A stretch of 64,000 nucleotides of DNA from the NCBI GenBank assembly GCA_009911185.1, contig QXWW01000018.1, forward strand, positions 16,059 to 80,058. Direction: 5' to 3'. Shown here piece by piece: positions 54,312 to 62,566 of the stretch. Both the position numbers and the translations under genes were made by a program. Each line of letters starts with the position of its first letter. Within the stretch, counting starts at the first letter, position 1. The notes beneath the pieces are model-generated. The model was not told the DNA's origin and made no database searches. It worked only from the letters and a program-made list of their open reading frames with translations. The stretch comes from Lachnospiraceae bacterium. Its GTDB lineage: Bacteria; Bacillota; Clostridia; Lachnospirales; Lachnospiraceae.

Positions 54312-54725
54312 TCAGCTTACCATACCGCCAATCATACCGGACGCCGTACACAAAATCAATGTTGTAAAAAAACGGGTGACTTCCATGTTGATTCCCTTTT
54401 GAAACAGGATAGAACCCAGAATCAGTATCAGGAAATAAGCGCATCCCATAATCATCCCCCAGAAAAACCGTCTGGTCTTCATCACTTTTCCGCTTAAAAA
54501 TCCCCCAAAAAATCCCGATAGTACATAAATCAGTACAATTCCCACAGATACTGCGTTTTCACTGAGCTGCATTTTGTAGAGCATTGCCGATAATACCAGC
54601 AGCAGCGCGCCTGTTAAAAAGTACATTGCCAGCAGAATTTTCAAAATCGTCAGCACAGATATCCTGACTCTTTTCTCTCCCTGTGCCTGCACAAGGTTCT
54701 TTCTCATAGGATTCTTCTTTTCCAT
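54312..54725 (-). CDS. TIGR04086-like membrane protein
   Basis: A 137-residue protein with four membrane helices and a short basic N-terminal tail. The pattern (LKILLAMYFLTGALLLVLSA, then YVLSGFFGGFLSGKVMKTRR) fits the small Firmicute TIGR04086/YrzE family of unknown function. The ATG at 54725 is preceded by GAGG at 9 bases; an upstream ATG is less likely. It stands alone between KDG kinase and the helicase. Confidence 0.75.
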   Translation of the reverse strand: MEKKNPMRKNLVQAQGEKRVRISVLTILKILLAMYFLTGALLLVLSAMLYKMQLSENAVSVGIVLIYVLSGFFGGFLSGKVMKTRRFFWGMIMGCAYFLILILGSILFQKGINMEVTRFFTTLILCTASGMIGGMVS

Positions 54726-54915
54726 TTTTCTCTTCCTCTCTTTTGATAGAATGTCCATCAGATTCTATGATATTTTATTCTGCCGACCGAAAAACTATTC
54801 CCGGATTTTTACTAAATACTGGTTTCATGCTTCTTTGGGAAATCAAAAATATTTGCCAGACAACTCTGTCTCATAAAGCAGCTCCAAACCATCAGGGCTC
54901 CCTTTGGCGCTTGGC

Positions 54916-57258
54916 TCATTCTTCCCAAAACGCTTCCACCAGTTCACGCACTTCTGCCAGCTTCACGGTTTGAAATCCTTCCCACTCCCTGGGAAAAAGG
55001 CGCTGATACTCCCGCTGCAGAAACCGTTCGTCCAACAGCAAAATTACACCCCGGTCCTCCGCGGTGCGGATCACGCGCCCTGCCGCCTGCAGTACCTTAT
55101 TCATGCCTGGATAGAGAAATGCATACTCAAACCCCGCTCCCTCCCGCTGCTGATAGAAATTTTTAAGGATTTCCCGTTCATTGCTAATCTGAGGCAGCCC
55201 GGTTCCCACAATGATAACGCCGATTAATGCCTCCCGCTTTAAATCAATCCCCTCTGCAAATATCCCGCCCATCACACAGAATCCAACCAGAGATCTCCCC
55301 CGCGCCTCCAGAAAATGCTCCAGAAATTCCTCCCGCTGCCCCTCCGTCATACCGCTCTCCTGACAGAGGCACTCCATTTCCTGCGGCAAATCCCGCTGCA
55401 TAAGACACTCGAAGACCTGCCGCATCATTTTGTAGGAAGGAAAAAATACCATGTAATTCCCTTTTTTCCCCTTTGCCGTCTCATAGATATATGCGGCAAT
55501 CTTTTCAAATTCCTGCTGGTTTCGCCTGGCATATTTGCTGGTGACGTCCTCCGCCACTGCAAGCAGCCGCTGCTCTTTCTCAAATACGCTCTGGGCATAG
55601 ACTGCATAATTTTCCTGGCAGGTGCTCAGCAGATTCTTATAATACTGAATTGGCAGAAGCGTCGCGGAAAAGAATATAGCTGACCTGCCTTTATCCAGAC
55701 AGGACTGCAGATTCGCCGCCGGATTGACACAGAACAATTTCAATTTAAATCTGCCGTCCGCTTCCCGTTCTGTGTAAATCACATAATTCTCGTCCGCGAG
55801 ATCATACATATTCAAAAAATGCCTCAACTGCAGATAAAATTCCATAACATCCTTTTTTTCTGGAAAATTCACTTCTTTCTGAAAAAATTCCTCCAGGGCA
55901 GAACCAAGCTGCATCAGTGCAAACACGAATACGCCGATATCCCCCAATACCCGGTACGAATCACAGTCCCGTTTCATATTTAAGAGATGCCTGTTGCACC
56001 GCTCCAAAGCGGCCGTACATTTTTTACTGTGGATTTTCAACACTTTCTTATATTTCAGAAAATCTTCCTTATATAAGTTAGCGCTGTACATTTCTCTGCC
56101 CCGTTCCACCAGATTATGCGCTTCGTCCACCAAAAACAGGTATTCTCCTTTCACGCCTTCGGAAAAAAAACGCTTCAGATACACATTGGGGTCAAACACA
56201 TAATTATAATCGCAGATAATATCATCCACCCACAGCGACACGTCCAGACACATTTCAAACGGACATACCCGGTATTGCTGCGCCTGCTCCTGCAAGACCT
56301 CCCGCGTTATCTCCCGTTCCTTCTCCAGAAGATGAAACACCGCATCGTTCACCCTGTCATAATGACCCTTGGCATAGGGGCAATGAACCGGATTGCAGTC
56401 CATCTCTTCACAGAGGCAGAGCTTCTCCTTAGCAGTAATCATTAAAATCCTTCCCATGTAGCCCTGCCGCCGGAACAACCCGAACGTTTCCTGGGCCACG
56501 GTCCTGGTAATCGTCCGCGCAGTCAAATAAAAAATCTTGTCCGCAAGCCCCTGTCCCACCGCCATAAGCGCCGGAAATACTGTCGTAACTGTTTTTCCCG
56601 TTCCCGTCGGCGCCTGAATAAAAAGATTTTTTTCCCGGCTTATGGTACGGTATACACCTGCCGCAAGCTCTTTCTGCCCCTCGCGGTATGGAAAGGGAAA
56701 TTTCAGACCGGCAATCGACTGATTCCGCTCCCGTTTTGCCTGATACTGGAACTGCGCCCATTTTTCATACGCAGCGATTAAGCCTAAAAACCATGTTTCA
56801 ATTTCTGCAAACGTATAATGCTCCCGAAATCTGCGTATTTCTTCCGTATCCATATTACAGTACGTCATCTGTACGGAAATCTCCGGCAAATCCTGCTGCA
56901 GCGCTACGATATAGGCGTAACATTTCGCCTGCGCAAGATGCACGCAGACAGGAGATTCCAGCAGATTTACGTCCTGGAAAATTCCCTTAATTTCATCCAC
57001 AACCACCTGCTTTGGCTCTGTGAGAATGCCGTCTGCCCTGCCCTCAATGATCATCACATAGCGTTCTCGCGCCACTTCTATTTTTAAGGGAACCTCCGGT
57101 TGGTAATCCGCCCCCATTCTTCTCTGGATTTTCCGGTGAATCCGGCTTCCTTCCTGCATTGCCTCTTTCTGCGCCGTCCTGCCGTGACGATTATCGATAT
57201 CGCCGGAACGCAAAATAAATTCCACCAGATTTCTCACGGAAATTTTGATCTGTTCCAT
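54916..57258 (-). CDS. PD-(D/E)XK nuclease-XPD/DinG helicase fusion
   Basis: A 780-residue DNA repair-type enzyme. Residues 1-130 look like a Cas4/RecB-type nuclease: His41, Asp76 in GRADGIL, and Glu89-x-Lys91 in VVDEIKG. Next is a superfamily-2 helicase of the XPD/DinG type: Walker A IQAPTGTGKTVTT (219-223), Fe-S cysteines (Cys281, Cys283, Cys288, Cys293; more at 332 and 337) in LCLCEEMDCNPVHC, and DEAH at 378-381. C-terminal motif VI is QAAGRVIRTAEDRG. It would unwind and cut DNA with a 5' flap or overhang. Monocistronic. Confidence 0.88.
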   Translation of the reverse strand: MEQIKISVRNLVEFILRSGDIDNRHGRTAQKEAMQEGSRIHRKIQRRMGADYQPEVPLKIEVARERYVMIIEGRADGILTEPKQVVVDEIKGIFQDVNLLESPVCVHLAQAKCYAYIVALQQDLPEISVQMTYCNMDTEEIRRFREHYTFAEIETWFLGLIAAYEKWAQFQYQAKRERNQSIAGLKFPFPYREGQKELAAGVYRTISREKNLFIQAPTGTGKTVTTVFPALMAVGQGLADKIFYLTARTITRTVAQETFGLFRRQGYMGRILMITAKEKLCLCEEMDCNPVHCPYAKGHYDRVNDAVFHLLEKEREITREVLQEQAQQYRVCPFEMCLDVSLWVDDIICDYNYVFDPNVYLKRFFSEGVKGEYLFLVDEAHNLVERGREMYSANLYKEDFLKYKKVLKIHSKKCTAALERCNRHLLNMKRDCDSYRVLGDIGVFVFALMQLGSALEEFFQKEVNFPEKKDVMEFYLQLRHFLNMYDLADENYVIYTEREADGRFKLKLFCVNPAANLQSCLDKGRSAIFFSATLLPIQYYKNLLSTCQENYAVYAQSVFEKEQRLLAVAEDVTSKYARRNQQEFEKIAAYIYETAKGKKGNYMVFFPSYKMMRQVFECLMQRDLPQEMECLCQESGMTEGQREEFLEHFLEARGRSLVGFCVMGGIFAEGIDLKREALIGVIIVGTGLPQISNEREILKNFYQQREGAGFEYAFLYPGMNKVLQAAGRVIRTAEDRGVILLLDERFLQREYQRLFPREWEGFQTVKLAEVRELVEAFWEE

Positions 57259-57457
57259 CTTTTTGCATTTCTCCTCATCAGACTTTAAAACAAAGCGGGC
57301 AAGCCTGCTTCGACTCCCATCCCTCTATCACAGGCAGCTCTCTTTGCCACGCCGCACACGAAAGCTTTCACTGCTTCTTTTCTCCTGTGCTCGTGCGGAT
57401 CTTATTTTTCTATCAGACAGATATTTTCACACTTTAACGTATAAGGTCTTCCCATGG

Positions 57458-57506
57458 AAGAAAAAAGAGGACTGCCCACCAATAAATTAGTGCGACAGCC
57501 CTCTTT
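57458..57506 (-). terminator. Terminator after the HPr-like gene
   Basis: Minus-strand arms AAAGAGGGCTG (57506-57496) and CAGTCCTCTTT (57474-57464), with one mismatch, then TTTTTT. It closes the HPr-like transcript 44 bases after its stop codon. Confidence 0.75.
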
Positions 57507-57549
57507 CTTATGCCTTTCGTCTATCTTCGAATATCTTCATTATACAAAA

Positions 57550-57777
57550 TTAAGCAACCGTATATTTACTTAATACGTTTTCAAAGCTCAGATCTTCGCC
57601 GCCATACTTCACTGTCAGTTCCTTTTCCACTCCAAGTCCCATAACTCCTAAAATAGACTTAGCATCAATCACCATGCGCTGGTCAGAAATGTCTACATCA
57701 AAATCACACTTACCAGCAGCACTTACAAAATCACAAACTTCATCTGCATCTGCTAACTTAATAATTTTTTCATTCAT
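57550..57777 (-). CDS. HPr-like protein lacking the phosphorylatable His (Crh-like)
   Basis: A 75-residue HPr-fold protein. It aligns with HPr at the second helix (IDAKSILGVMGLG matches the AKSLFKLQTLG region, keeping the regulatory Ser46 position). The active-site GLHARPA is replaced by ADADEVCDF, so His15 is missing and PTS phosphotransfer is impossible. B. subtilis Crh similarly lacks His15 and acts as a CcpA corepressor when Ser46 is phosphorylated; this could be a functional analogue, which is inference. Start 57777 overlaps the upstream 78-codon frame. Confidence 0.8.
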   Translation of the reverse strand: MNEKIIKLADADEVCDFVSAAGKCDFDVDISDQRMVIDAKSILGVMGLGVEKELTVKYGGEDLSFENVLSKYTVA

Positions 57778-58006
57778 TGTCCTCATCCTTTCTTACCTTG
57801 CATTTCTTTCCTTGCATTTCTCTGAGCTTGCGGAAATTATGCCACCAATTTAAAAATTTGTCAAATTTCTCCTTTCTTTCTTTTTCCAGAAAATCGCCCA
57901 AAAGCAATGCATATTCCCCGAAAATTTTGTTATTTCCTTCACTTAAGTACAAGTCCCCCGCCCTTTTTTTCCTGATTTTTCCTTTTCTTCTTGTGATAAC
58001 AGTCAT
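57770..58006 (-). CDS. Small basic/helical protein, possible
   Basis: A 78-codon frame of unknown function just upstream of the HPr-like gene. Product: basic N-terminus (VITRRKGKIRKKRAGD), then amphipathic helices (YALLLGDFLEKERKEKFDKF). Its stop overlaps the HPr-like start, which suggests coupling. The ribosome site is weak (GGA then A-run). It could instead be a leader. Confidence 0.4.
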   Translation of the reverse strand: MTVITRRKGKIRKKRAGDLYLSEGNNKIFGEYALLLGDFLEKERKEKFDKFLNWWHNFRKLREMQGKKCKVRKDEDNE

Positions 58007-58087
58007 TTTTTTTCCAACAATTTATGGAAAATCTGGCATATCAACCAATATTTCACAAAATATACGGCAACGCAAAATGTATCTTTC

Positions 58088-58116
58088 TTGACTATTGTGT
58101 GGGAAAAACCTATAAT
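58088..58116 (+). promoter_or_regulatory. Promoter of larBC
   Basis: TTGACT (58088-58093), 17 bases, TATAAT (58111-58116): 11 of 12 consensus matches, 50 bases ahead of larB. It is divergent from the HPr-like pair. No obvious nickel-regulator palindrome seen. Confidence 0.75.
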
Positions 58117-58166
58117 TATTCATAAATAAGGCAGGCAGATGATTGTTCTGCAGAAAAGAGGTTATA

Positions 58167-58928
58167 ATGGTATCAAAGCAAATATTATCTGTCTTACAGC
58201 AGGTCAGGGACGGCGCGCTGGATATCCAAACTGCTTATGAAAAATTAAAAATCAGCCCGTTTGAAGACCTGGGCTATGCCAAGATTGACCATCACCGAAC
58301 TATCCGCCAGGGAACGCCTGAGATAATCTACGGCGCGGGGAAAACAGCAGAACAAATAGAAGGCATTGTACGTTCGCTGCTTTCCCAGTGCCAGGAGAAT
58401 ATTTTAATCACACGGCTGGCGGAAAACTCCGCCCAATACCTCTCCCGGGAATTTTCTCTTACCTATGATAAAACTTCTCATATAGGAATCGTCAACCGCA
58501 GAGAAATCATTACCGCCCCGGGTACGATTGTCGTAGCCACAGGAGGCACCAGTGACATTCCGGTGGCCGAAGAAGCCGCTCTCACCGCTGAAGTACTGGG
58601 AAACCGGGTAGAACGGCTGTATGACGTCGGCGTCGCCGGAATCCACCGGCTTCTCTCCCATGCGGACGCTATCTCAAAAGCCACTGCCATTGTCGCCGTC
58701 GCAGGGATGGAAGGCGCTCTGGCCAGCGTCATTGGCGGCCTTGCCGACTGTCCGGTTATCGCAGTTCCCACCAGCGTAGGCTACGGTGCAAATTTCCAGG
58801 GACTTTCCGCTCTTCTCTCTATGCTGAACTCCTGTGCCAGCGGAGTCAGCGTGGTAAATATTGACAATGGTTTCGGCGCTGGCTACCTTGCCAGTATGAT
58901 CAACCATATAGGAGGTAATGAAATATGA
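58167..58928 (+). CDS. larB: Nickel-pincer cofactor biosynthesis carboxylase/hydrolase
   Basis: LarB carboxylates the pyridinium ring of nicotinic acid adenine dinucleotide and hydrolyses the anhydride, the first step to the nickel-pincer nucleotide used by lactate racemase and relatives. The 253-residue protein has an AIR-carboxylase-like domain: RTIRQGTPEIIYGAGKTAEQ, GTIVVATGGTSDIPVAEEA, VAGMEGALASVIGGLADCPV. The start at 58167 has GAGG 5 bases upstream. Stop overlaps larC by 4 bases. Confidence 0.92.
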   Translation: MVSKQILSVLQQVRDGALDIQTAYEKLKISPFEDLGYAKIDHHRTIRQGTPEIIYGAGKTAEQIEGIVRSLLSQCQENILITRLAENSAQYLSREFSLTYDKTSHIGIVNRREIITAPGTIVVATGGTSDIPVAEEAALTAEVLGNRVERLYDVGVAGIHRLLSHADAISKATAIVAVAGMEGALASVIGGLADCPVIAVPTSVGYGANFQGLSALLSMLNSCASGVSVVNIDNGFGAGYLASMINHIGGNEI

Positions 58929-60253
58929 AAACACTTTTTATTGAATGCAATATGGGGGCTTCCGGCGATATGCTTATGGGCGCCCTCTACGAACTTTTAT
59001 CCGATTCCCTGAAGGAATCTTTCCTTAAAACCATGAATAACCTGTTTCCAAATCAGATTCTTCTGCAGGCTGCCCCTGCTGAAAAATGCGGCATTTGGGG
59101 TACGAAAGTAAACGTCGTTATCCTGGGACAGGAGGAATCTTATCATGCCTTAGAACATACACAGCATGAAGAGCATTCAGATTTGGGCCATCTGCACACC
59201 AGCTATCCGGAAATGCTGGCCAGAATTGATAAGCTTCTTATTTCCGATAATGTAAAAGAACATGCCAAAGCAGTATATACCCTGATTGGCAACGCTGAGA
59301 GCCTGGCGCATAACACAGATATTTCCCAAATCCATTTTCACGAAGTCGGAACGCTGGACGCCCTGATGGACGTAGTAGGCTGCTGCCTGTTGGTGGAACT
59401 TTTGAATCCGGAACAGATTCTAGCCTCTCCGGTTCATGTGGGCACTGGCAGCGTCCGCTGCGCACATGGAATCCTGCCTGTCCCCACTCCCGCTACTGCT
59501 GAGATCCTTAAAGATGTCCCCATCTATGCAGGAAACATAGACGGGGAACTATGTACGCCTACTGGAGCTGCTCTTTTGAAGCATTTTGTCAGCCAGTTTA
59601 CTCCAATGCCCCCCATTTTGGTAGAACAGACCGGATACGGCATGGGGACCAAAGACTTCCCCTCCGCAAACTGTGTGCGCGCTTTTTTGGGTTCTTTAAG
59701 CGCACTTCCGGTTCCCGCCCCCAGACAACTGCCCGGCGCTTTTTCACCGGGAGCATTAAAATTCCACAGGGAAGAGGAAACACATCCCGACTACTATACG
59801 GAACAATTCCACAGCCTGGATCAGATTCTGGAGCTTTCCTGTAATTTAGACGACATGACGCCCGAGGCAGTCTCTTATGCGGTAACGCTTTTGAGAGAAG
59901 CCGGAGCGCTGGATGTATATACCACCCCTATTTATATGAAGAAAAACCGCCCGGGCACCTTACTAACGGTTCTGTGCAATCTTCAGGAGGAAAGCCGTTT
60001 CAGCCGCCTGATCCTGACCCATACGGCCACCCGCGGTATCCGCATTCAGCCCTGCTACCGCAGAACCTTAGATGCGCAATTCCGTAAAATCTCCACCGTG
60101 TACGGGGAAATTACGATCAAAATCAACACTGGCTATGGCATCCATAAATACAAACCAGAATATGAGGACGTCGCCGCCGCTGCCAGACAGTGCAAAGTAC
60201 CGTTCCAAACCGTCTATGAGACGGCCTTAGAAATTTGCAGGAAAATGCTGTAA
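58925..60253 (+). CDS. larC: Nickel insertion protein for the pincer cofactor
   Basis: LarC is a CTP-dependent nickel insertase that metallates the pincer cofactor. The 442-residue protein has GASGDMLMGALYEL near the N-terminus, a His-rich stretch (HALEHTQHEEHSDLGHLHTS) likely to bind nickel, FHEVGTLDALMDVVG, and C-terminal NLDDMTPEAVSYAVTLL. In Lactobacillus LarC is made by frameshifting between larC1 and larC2; here it is a single continuous frame. LarA and LarE are not in the window. Confidence 0.93.
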   Translation: MKTLFIECNMGASGDMLMGALYELLSDSLKESFLKTMNNLFPNQILLQAAPAEKCGIWGTKVNVVILGQEESYHALEHTQHEEHSDLGHLHTSYPEMLARIDKLLISDNVKEHAKAVYTLIGNAESLAHNTDISQIHFHEVGTLDALMDVVGCCLLVELLNPEQILASPVHVGTGSVRCAHGILPVPTPATAEILKDVPIYAGNIDGELCTPTGAALLKHFVSQFTPMPPILVEQTGYGMGTKDFPSANCVRAFLGSLSALPVPAPRQLPGAFSPGALKFHREEETHPDYYTEQFHSLDQILELSCNLDDMTPEAVSYAVTLLREAGALDVYTTPIYMKKNRPGTLLTVLCNLQEESRFSRLILTHTATRGIRIQPCYRRTLDAQFRKISTVYGEITIKINTGYGIHKYKPEYEDVAAAARQCKVPFQTVYETALEICRKML

Positions 60254-60318
60254 AAAGTTAAACTAAATTTTATCGGAACGATAGAACCAGCATTCTGGAT
60301 TCTCAAACAAAAGACAAG

Positions 60319-60416
60319 GGGACTATCCGAAAATGACAGATTACTACAATATATACGTTGTTTCTTTTTGGAATACAGCGATATAATATCTGCAAATTTC
60401 ATTTTCGGACAGTCCC
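60319..60416. repeat. Palindrome-ended element of 98 bp
   Basis: GGGACTATCCGAAAATGA (60319-60336) and TCATTTTCGGACAGTCCC (60399-60416) are inverted repeats with one mismatch. The A/T-rich interior has no gene. It lies 66 bases after larC and may be a MITE-like insertion or a transposon relic; it can also terminate transcription as a hairpin. Confidence 0.55.
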
Positions 60417-60426
60417 ATTATTTTTC

Positions 60427-60696
60427 TTATTTTATTTGTTCTCTTCCTGCAAGTAAATGGACGCCGCTGCCGCCAGACAATAGAGTCTGATTGGCAGGAA
60501 TCATTAAAAACCATTCCGGGGAAACGGTAATATTCTCATACGCCCGCTCATACTCATGCCTGCCGCATCGCGGCATAGAGTAACGACATGCTGTCCGATT
60601 CCCTGGAGAACGGCAAACTGTACCATCCTTTCCTGTTCCTGCATACCGGTTAACTCTTCACGATTGAATGACACGACTTCTGGTTCTTTGTCAGGT
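60427..60696 (-). pseudogene. 3' remnant of an unidentified gene
   Basis: The end of a minus-strand gene survives: one frame reads EELTGMQEQERMVQFAVLQG and ends in CRDAAGM, then after a frameshift YERAYENITVSPEWFLMIPA and GGSGVHLLAGREQIK to a TAA at 60429-60427. The 5' part is missing beyond the IS element. I do not recognise the family. Confidence 0.5.
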
Positions 60697-61575
60697 TAGG
60701 GTGTGTCTGAAAACCCGTTCTTCCTATACTATTTAGACAAAATAAAAATTGCTGCGACATAAATGAATGCCAGAAAAGAATCAGACATTTTATCATAACG
60801 CGTTGCCACCCTACGGAAATGTTTGAGTTTGTTGAAAAAGCATTCTACTAAATGGCGTTCTTTATAAACCCACCAGTCACAGTCCCATGGCTCCAATGTG
60901 TTTGTCTTTGGTGGGAGTGTATAAGTGGCATTTTGAGCTGTGATGTATTCCCTTATTGCAGTCGTCCCATAGACTTTGTCCCCTGGAATATTTGCCCCTG
61001 CCAATTCCATATGGGACAAAACATCTATGGCAAGAACATTATCATTCAGATTGCCTTTGGAAAGCTGGAAATAAACAGGATTTCCCAGCCCATCTACAAC
61101 CGCGTGGATTTTTGTGCTGTTTCCTCCGCGGCTTTTGTCTGTGTGCTGGTTGGAATCGCTGTTTTTAGCCCCTTTTTGCGCCAGTACCATACTGGTGGTT
61201 TTTTACAATCGTAGAGGCGATACTCAGGTTCTCATAATCAGCATCCGCGTTTAATGCATGGAACAGAGCAGACAGGGTGCCGTCATCCCCCCATTTGCAG
61301 AAGCAGCTACAGACCGTTTTCCAGGAACCATAACGTTCTGGAAGGTCCCTCCACGCAGCACCGCTTCATGCAATCCAGAGGATTGCATGAAACATAAGCC
61401 GGTTGTCTTTGGGAGGGCGTCCTGTTTTGGGGACAGAAAATAAAGAAGAAATTTGCGCCCACTGGACATCCGTCATCTCGTAACGTTTGATAGGCATTTA
61501 TGTTCACTCCTGCTTTTGTTTTATTGTACAAAAACAGAGGAAATTGTGCAATATTTAGTTTTCAGACACACCCTA
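60697..61575. mobile_element. IS5-family insertion sequence (IS427-like)
   Basis: An 879-bp element with perfect 18-bp ends counting flanking TA: TAGGGTGTGTCTGAAAAC (60697-60714) and GTTTTCAGACACACCCTA (61558-61575). The inverted repeats proper run 60699-61573, with TA on each side as target duplication. It carries a two-frame transposase on the minus strand. Size, ends and the protein resemble the IS427 group. Confidence 0.85.
60729..61497 (-). pseudogene. IS5-family transposase, disrupted
   Basis: Reading from ATG 61497, MPIKRYEMTDVQWAQISSLF is typical of IS5-type OrfA, but codon 44 is TGA (61368-61366) where Arg is expected in WIARSGAAWRDLP. The frame then continues to NHQYGTGAKRG. The C-terminal DDE part continues in another frame from 61190 (SRGGNSTKIHAVVDGLGNP, GDKVYGT, KERHLVECFFNKLKHFRRVA). 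The second frame is +1 relative to the first and may reflect programmed frameshifting at an A5G4 run. The nonsense codon makes this copy probably inactive. Confidence 0.75.
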
Positions 61576-61681
61576 TTGTATTGTCTGGTTGATATTTAGT
61601 TTAACAATATCGCTTTGAAAGCTTTTACTTTGCGATTTACAGAAATCTTATTTAGTTTAAATATCATGCAGACAATACAAT
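61575..61681. mobile_element. MITE-like palindromic element, family 2, copy 2
   Basis: 107 bp with perfect 13-bp ends: ATTGTATTGTCTG (61575-61587) and CAGACAATACAAT (61669-61681). The interior matches the element at 49656-49753 closely. It abuts the IS5-family element, sharing its right flanking TA. Confidence 0.7.
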
Positions 61682-61696
61682 CGTTCCCTATATCAC

Positions 61697-61882
61697 TTAT
61701 GTGCCGAATAATGAAAGCATTTTAAAATATGCTGCCGCTCCAAATGCACTAAAGCCAAGAAAAACACATACAGTGATGAGAATCATACATTCCATTTTAG
61801 AAATTTTCCGATAATTTATACAGAAATAAAACAATACGGCAAATGCAAAAATTCCAGTTAATTCAAATAACTTATAATTCAA
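61697..61882 (-). CDS. Small two-helix membrane protein
   Basis: A 61-residue protein with two hydrophobic segments (LTGIFAFAVLFYFCINYR and CMILITVCVFLGFSAFGAAA) on a TTG start, with AGGAG 10 bases ahead. It lies 65 bases after the MntP-like gene on the same strand. Function is unknown and it may be a truncated relic. Confidence 0.5.
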   Translation of the reverse strand: MNYKLFELTGIFAFAVLFYFCINYRKISKMECMILITVCVFLGFSAFGAAAYFKMLSLFGT

Positions 61883-61947
61883 AATTTATCTTCTCCTATT
61901 GTGCTGCATATGTCCAATATATCTAAAGCAACTTACCATCCTGCTAT

Positions 61948-62526
61948 TTAATACCATAATAAACGTATCAGTACATCCACACCTGCAATCCACAGTAAAG
62001 CAGCGCCGAATGTATATACCTTTCTATTTTGCTCAAAACCCAGGCGATATCCTGTATATGTCCCTGCAACAATACAAGTAACTGAAAACAATAAGCTCAC
62101 TATGGCAACAGATGCCAAATCCTCGTTAAACAAGCGAAATGCAATCCCAATCAGAATCATATAGACATTGACTGCAGCTATAAGACGAAACATCTTTTTC
62201 CATTCTGTTCGGGTAATTAAATGTTCCATTATATATTTATTTCTAACTTTTTTCTCCATCAGACGAAATCCTATGTAAAAAAATACAGTAACCGCAAATA
62301 CTTTCCCAATCAATGTTTCATTTGAGGCTGGATCTTTCCTGCAGATAAAATCCACAGTGAAAAATCCAACCATCAATGCAGTCAATTGGAATATTGCCTC
62401 TATGATAGAAAATAATACAAGCTGTTTTCTATTAATTTTTTGTAACAAAGATCCCCAGAATACCATTTCTGAAAAAGCATTCATTGAACTCCCTGCTATA
62501 ACAAAAAGGCTTTCCATCCAACCCAT
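61948..62526 (-). CDS. MntP/LysE-like small membrane protein
   Basis: The 192-residue protein has about six helices in two similar halves. AGSSMNAFSEMVFWGSLLQ corresponds to the SMDAFAVS motif of the MntP manganese exporter, but Asp is replaced by Asn; the second-half motif is also lost (LIAAVNVYMILIGIAF). GTYTGYRLGFEQNRKVYTFG and LLWIAGVDVLIRLL match the C-terminal part. It may be a divergent exporter with another substrate. GAGG 6-8 bases ahead supports the start. It lies 40 bases after the large repeat protein gene. Confidence 0.6.
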   Translation of the reverse strand: MGWMESLFVIAGSSMNAFSEMVFWGSLLQKINRKQLVLFSIIEAIFQLTALMVGFFTVDFICRKDPASNETLIGKVFAVTVFFYIGFRLMEKKVRNKYIMEHLITRTEWKKMFRLIAAVNVYMILIGIAFRLFNEDLASVAIVSLLFSVTCIVAGTYTGYRLGFEQNRKVYTFGAALLWIAGVDVLIRLLWY

Positions 62527-62566
62527 CGGCTTCTCCTCATATACCCTGCTTAAAAAATCACTTTAT

